7,160 nt of DNA from Porphyrobacter sp. (GTDB taxonomy: Bacteria > Pseudomonadota > Alphaproteobacteria > Sphingomonadales > Sphingomonadaceae). The notes below the pieces were generated by a model. The model had not been told where the DNA came from, searched no databases, and saw nothing but the letters and a program-made list of their open reading frames with translations. Shown in pieces: positions 6,313-7,160 of the stretch. Numbering within the stretch: the first letter of the stretch is position 1; each line of letters opens with the position of its first letter. Position numbers and translations under genes: made by a program. The stretch spans positions 1-7,160 of the forward strand of contig JAGKSZ010000026.1 of NCBI GenBank assembly GCA_018991295.1, given 5' to 3'.

Positions 6313-7160
6313 GTGAGCCCCGCCCGCGTTCCCGGCCAGCGCGCGATCATCGACCGGCGTGCGCTGGCCGAGGAGATCGACGCGCTGTTCGCCAGCGGCG
6401 GGGCCAAGGCGCGGCCCGCCATCGTTGCCGCACTGCGCATGGCGCTGGAGGAAGGCCGGCAGGAACTGGCCCGGCGGCTGCTGGAAGCGCCCTCGGCCGG
6501 GCACGAGGTCACCGCCGGCTTCAGCTTCCTGATGGACCAGCTGCTGCGGGTGATCCACGATCACGTCACCACGCACCTTTATCCGGTGCCCAACCGCACG
6601 CAGGCCGAACGTCTCGCGATCCTTGCGGTGGGCGGCTATGGCCGCGCTGAAATGGCGCCGCATTCGGATGTCGATGTCGCCTTCATCACCCCCGGCAAGC
6701 GCGCGCCGTGGTGCGAGCAGGTGATCGAGACGATGCTCTACCTGCTGTGGGACCTTGGCCTCAAGGTCGGCCATTCCAGCCGCACCGTGGGCGATGCGAT
6801 CCGCATGGCCAAGGACGACCTGACGATCCGCACCGCGCTGCTGGAAAGCCGGTTGGTGTGGGGCGAACAGGCGCTTTACGAAGAACTGCGCACGCGGTTC
6901 TGGAACGAAGTCGCCAAGGGGAGCGAGCGGCAGTTCCTCATTGAAAAGCTCGCTGAACGCAATGCCCGGCACAAGCGCATGGGTGACAGCCGCTATGTCG
7001 TTGAACCCAATATCAAGGAGGGCAAGGGGGCTCTGCGCGATCTCCAGACGCTGTACTGGATCGGCAAGTATATCCACCGGGTGGATAATGCCGCGCAGCT
7101 TGTCGATGTCGGCCTGCTGACGCAAAGCGAATATCGCAGCTTCCGCCGCGCCGAGGGCTT
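6313..7160 (+). CDS. glnD: Bifunctional [protein-PII] uridylyltransferase/uridylyl-removing enzyme GlnD (3' partial)
   Basis: GlnD senses glutamine and uridylylates or deuridylylates PII proteins (GlnB/GlnK), controlling glutamine synthetase and nitrogen gene expression in the cytoplasm. The first 282 codons are visible and run off the right edge. The nucleotidyltransferase motif GGYGRAEMAPHSDVD at 107-121 has the metal-binding Asp119 and Asp121. It is followed by SRTVGDAIRMAKDDLTIRTA, LLESRLVWG, and EPNIKEGKGALRDLQTLYW around 231-249, all typical of GlnD; Ala240 replaces the usual second Gly of KEGKGGLRDL. The HD, ACT and C-terminal parts lie outside the window. The start is GTG at 6313, 7 bases after the stop of the acyl-CoA ligase; it gives an N-terminus (SPARVPGQRAIIDRRALAEE) that looks like close GlnD proteins. 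No strong ribosome binding site is seen, which suggests translation coupled to the upstream gene. The next in-frame ATG is deeper, at about codon 43. Confidence 0.93.
   Translation, partial: MSPARVPGQRAIIDRRALAEEIDALFASGGAKARPAIVAALRMALEEGRQELARRLLEAPSAGHEVTAGFSFLMDQLLRVIHDHVTTHLYPVPNRTQAERLAILAVGGYGRAEMAPHSDVDVAFITPGKRAPWCEQVIETMLYLLWDLGLKVGHSSRTVGDAIRMAKDDLTIRTALLESRLVWGEQALYEELRTRFWNEVAKGSERQFLIEKLAERNARHKRMGDSRYVVEPNIKEGKGALRDLQTLYWIGKYIHRVDNAAQLVDVGLLTQSEYRSFRRAEG

Noticed and set aside
5193..7125. Long minus-strand open frames under the ligase and glnD
   Set aside because: They are shadows of two plus-strand genes with full family motifs.

Overview
The window is GC-rich and densely coding. 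Its gene content and protein character fit an alphaproteobacterium, most likely of the Sphingomonadales (Erythrobacteraceae or Sphingomonadaceae). This rests on recognition of the families and gene order (lgt followed by a MidA-type methyltransferase, and glnD), not on any search.

Layout. (1) Bases 2-815, plus strand: the substrate-binding part of a glycine-betaine/osmoprotectant ABC transporter (OsmF/OpuC type). It enters from the left edge and is interrupted by an in-frame TAA and a frame change near base 95, so it reads as a pseudogene or a sequence error. (2) Bases 816-1039: a non-coding stretch between convergent genes with four small hairpins, including a 10-bp G/C-rich palindrome just after the pseudogene stop. 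It resembles a dispersed extragenic repeat. (3) Bases 4403-1040, minus strand: a compact operon of lgt (prolipoprotein diacylglyceryl transferase), a MidA/NDUFAF7-type SAM methyltransferase with a very long Ala/Glu/Arg/Lys helical extension at its N-terminus, and a small exported DUF2147 protein. The last two overlap by ATGA. (4) Bases 4404-4595: a 192-bp divergent spacer with a ribosome binding site on each side. (5) Bases 4596-7160, plus strand: an acyl-CoA synthetase-type AMP-forming ligase, followed after 7 bases by glnD (PII uridylyltransferase), which starts at GTG and runs off the right edge.

Functionally the minus-strand operon joins envelope biogenesis (lipoprotein acylation, an exported small protein) to a methyltransferase family linked to respiratory complex I assembly. 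The plus-strand pair places a carboxylate-activating enzyme before the central nitrogen-signalling enzyme. No phage, insertion sequence, CRISPR array, tRNA or rRNA is visible. The most unusual object is the roughly 285-residue helical extension on the methyltransferase. I see no clear case for a wholly new multi-gene system here.
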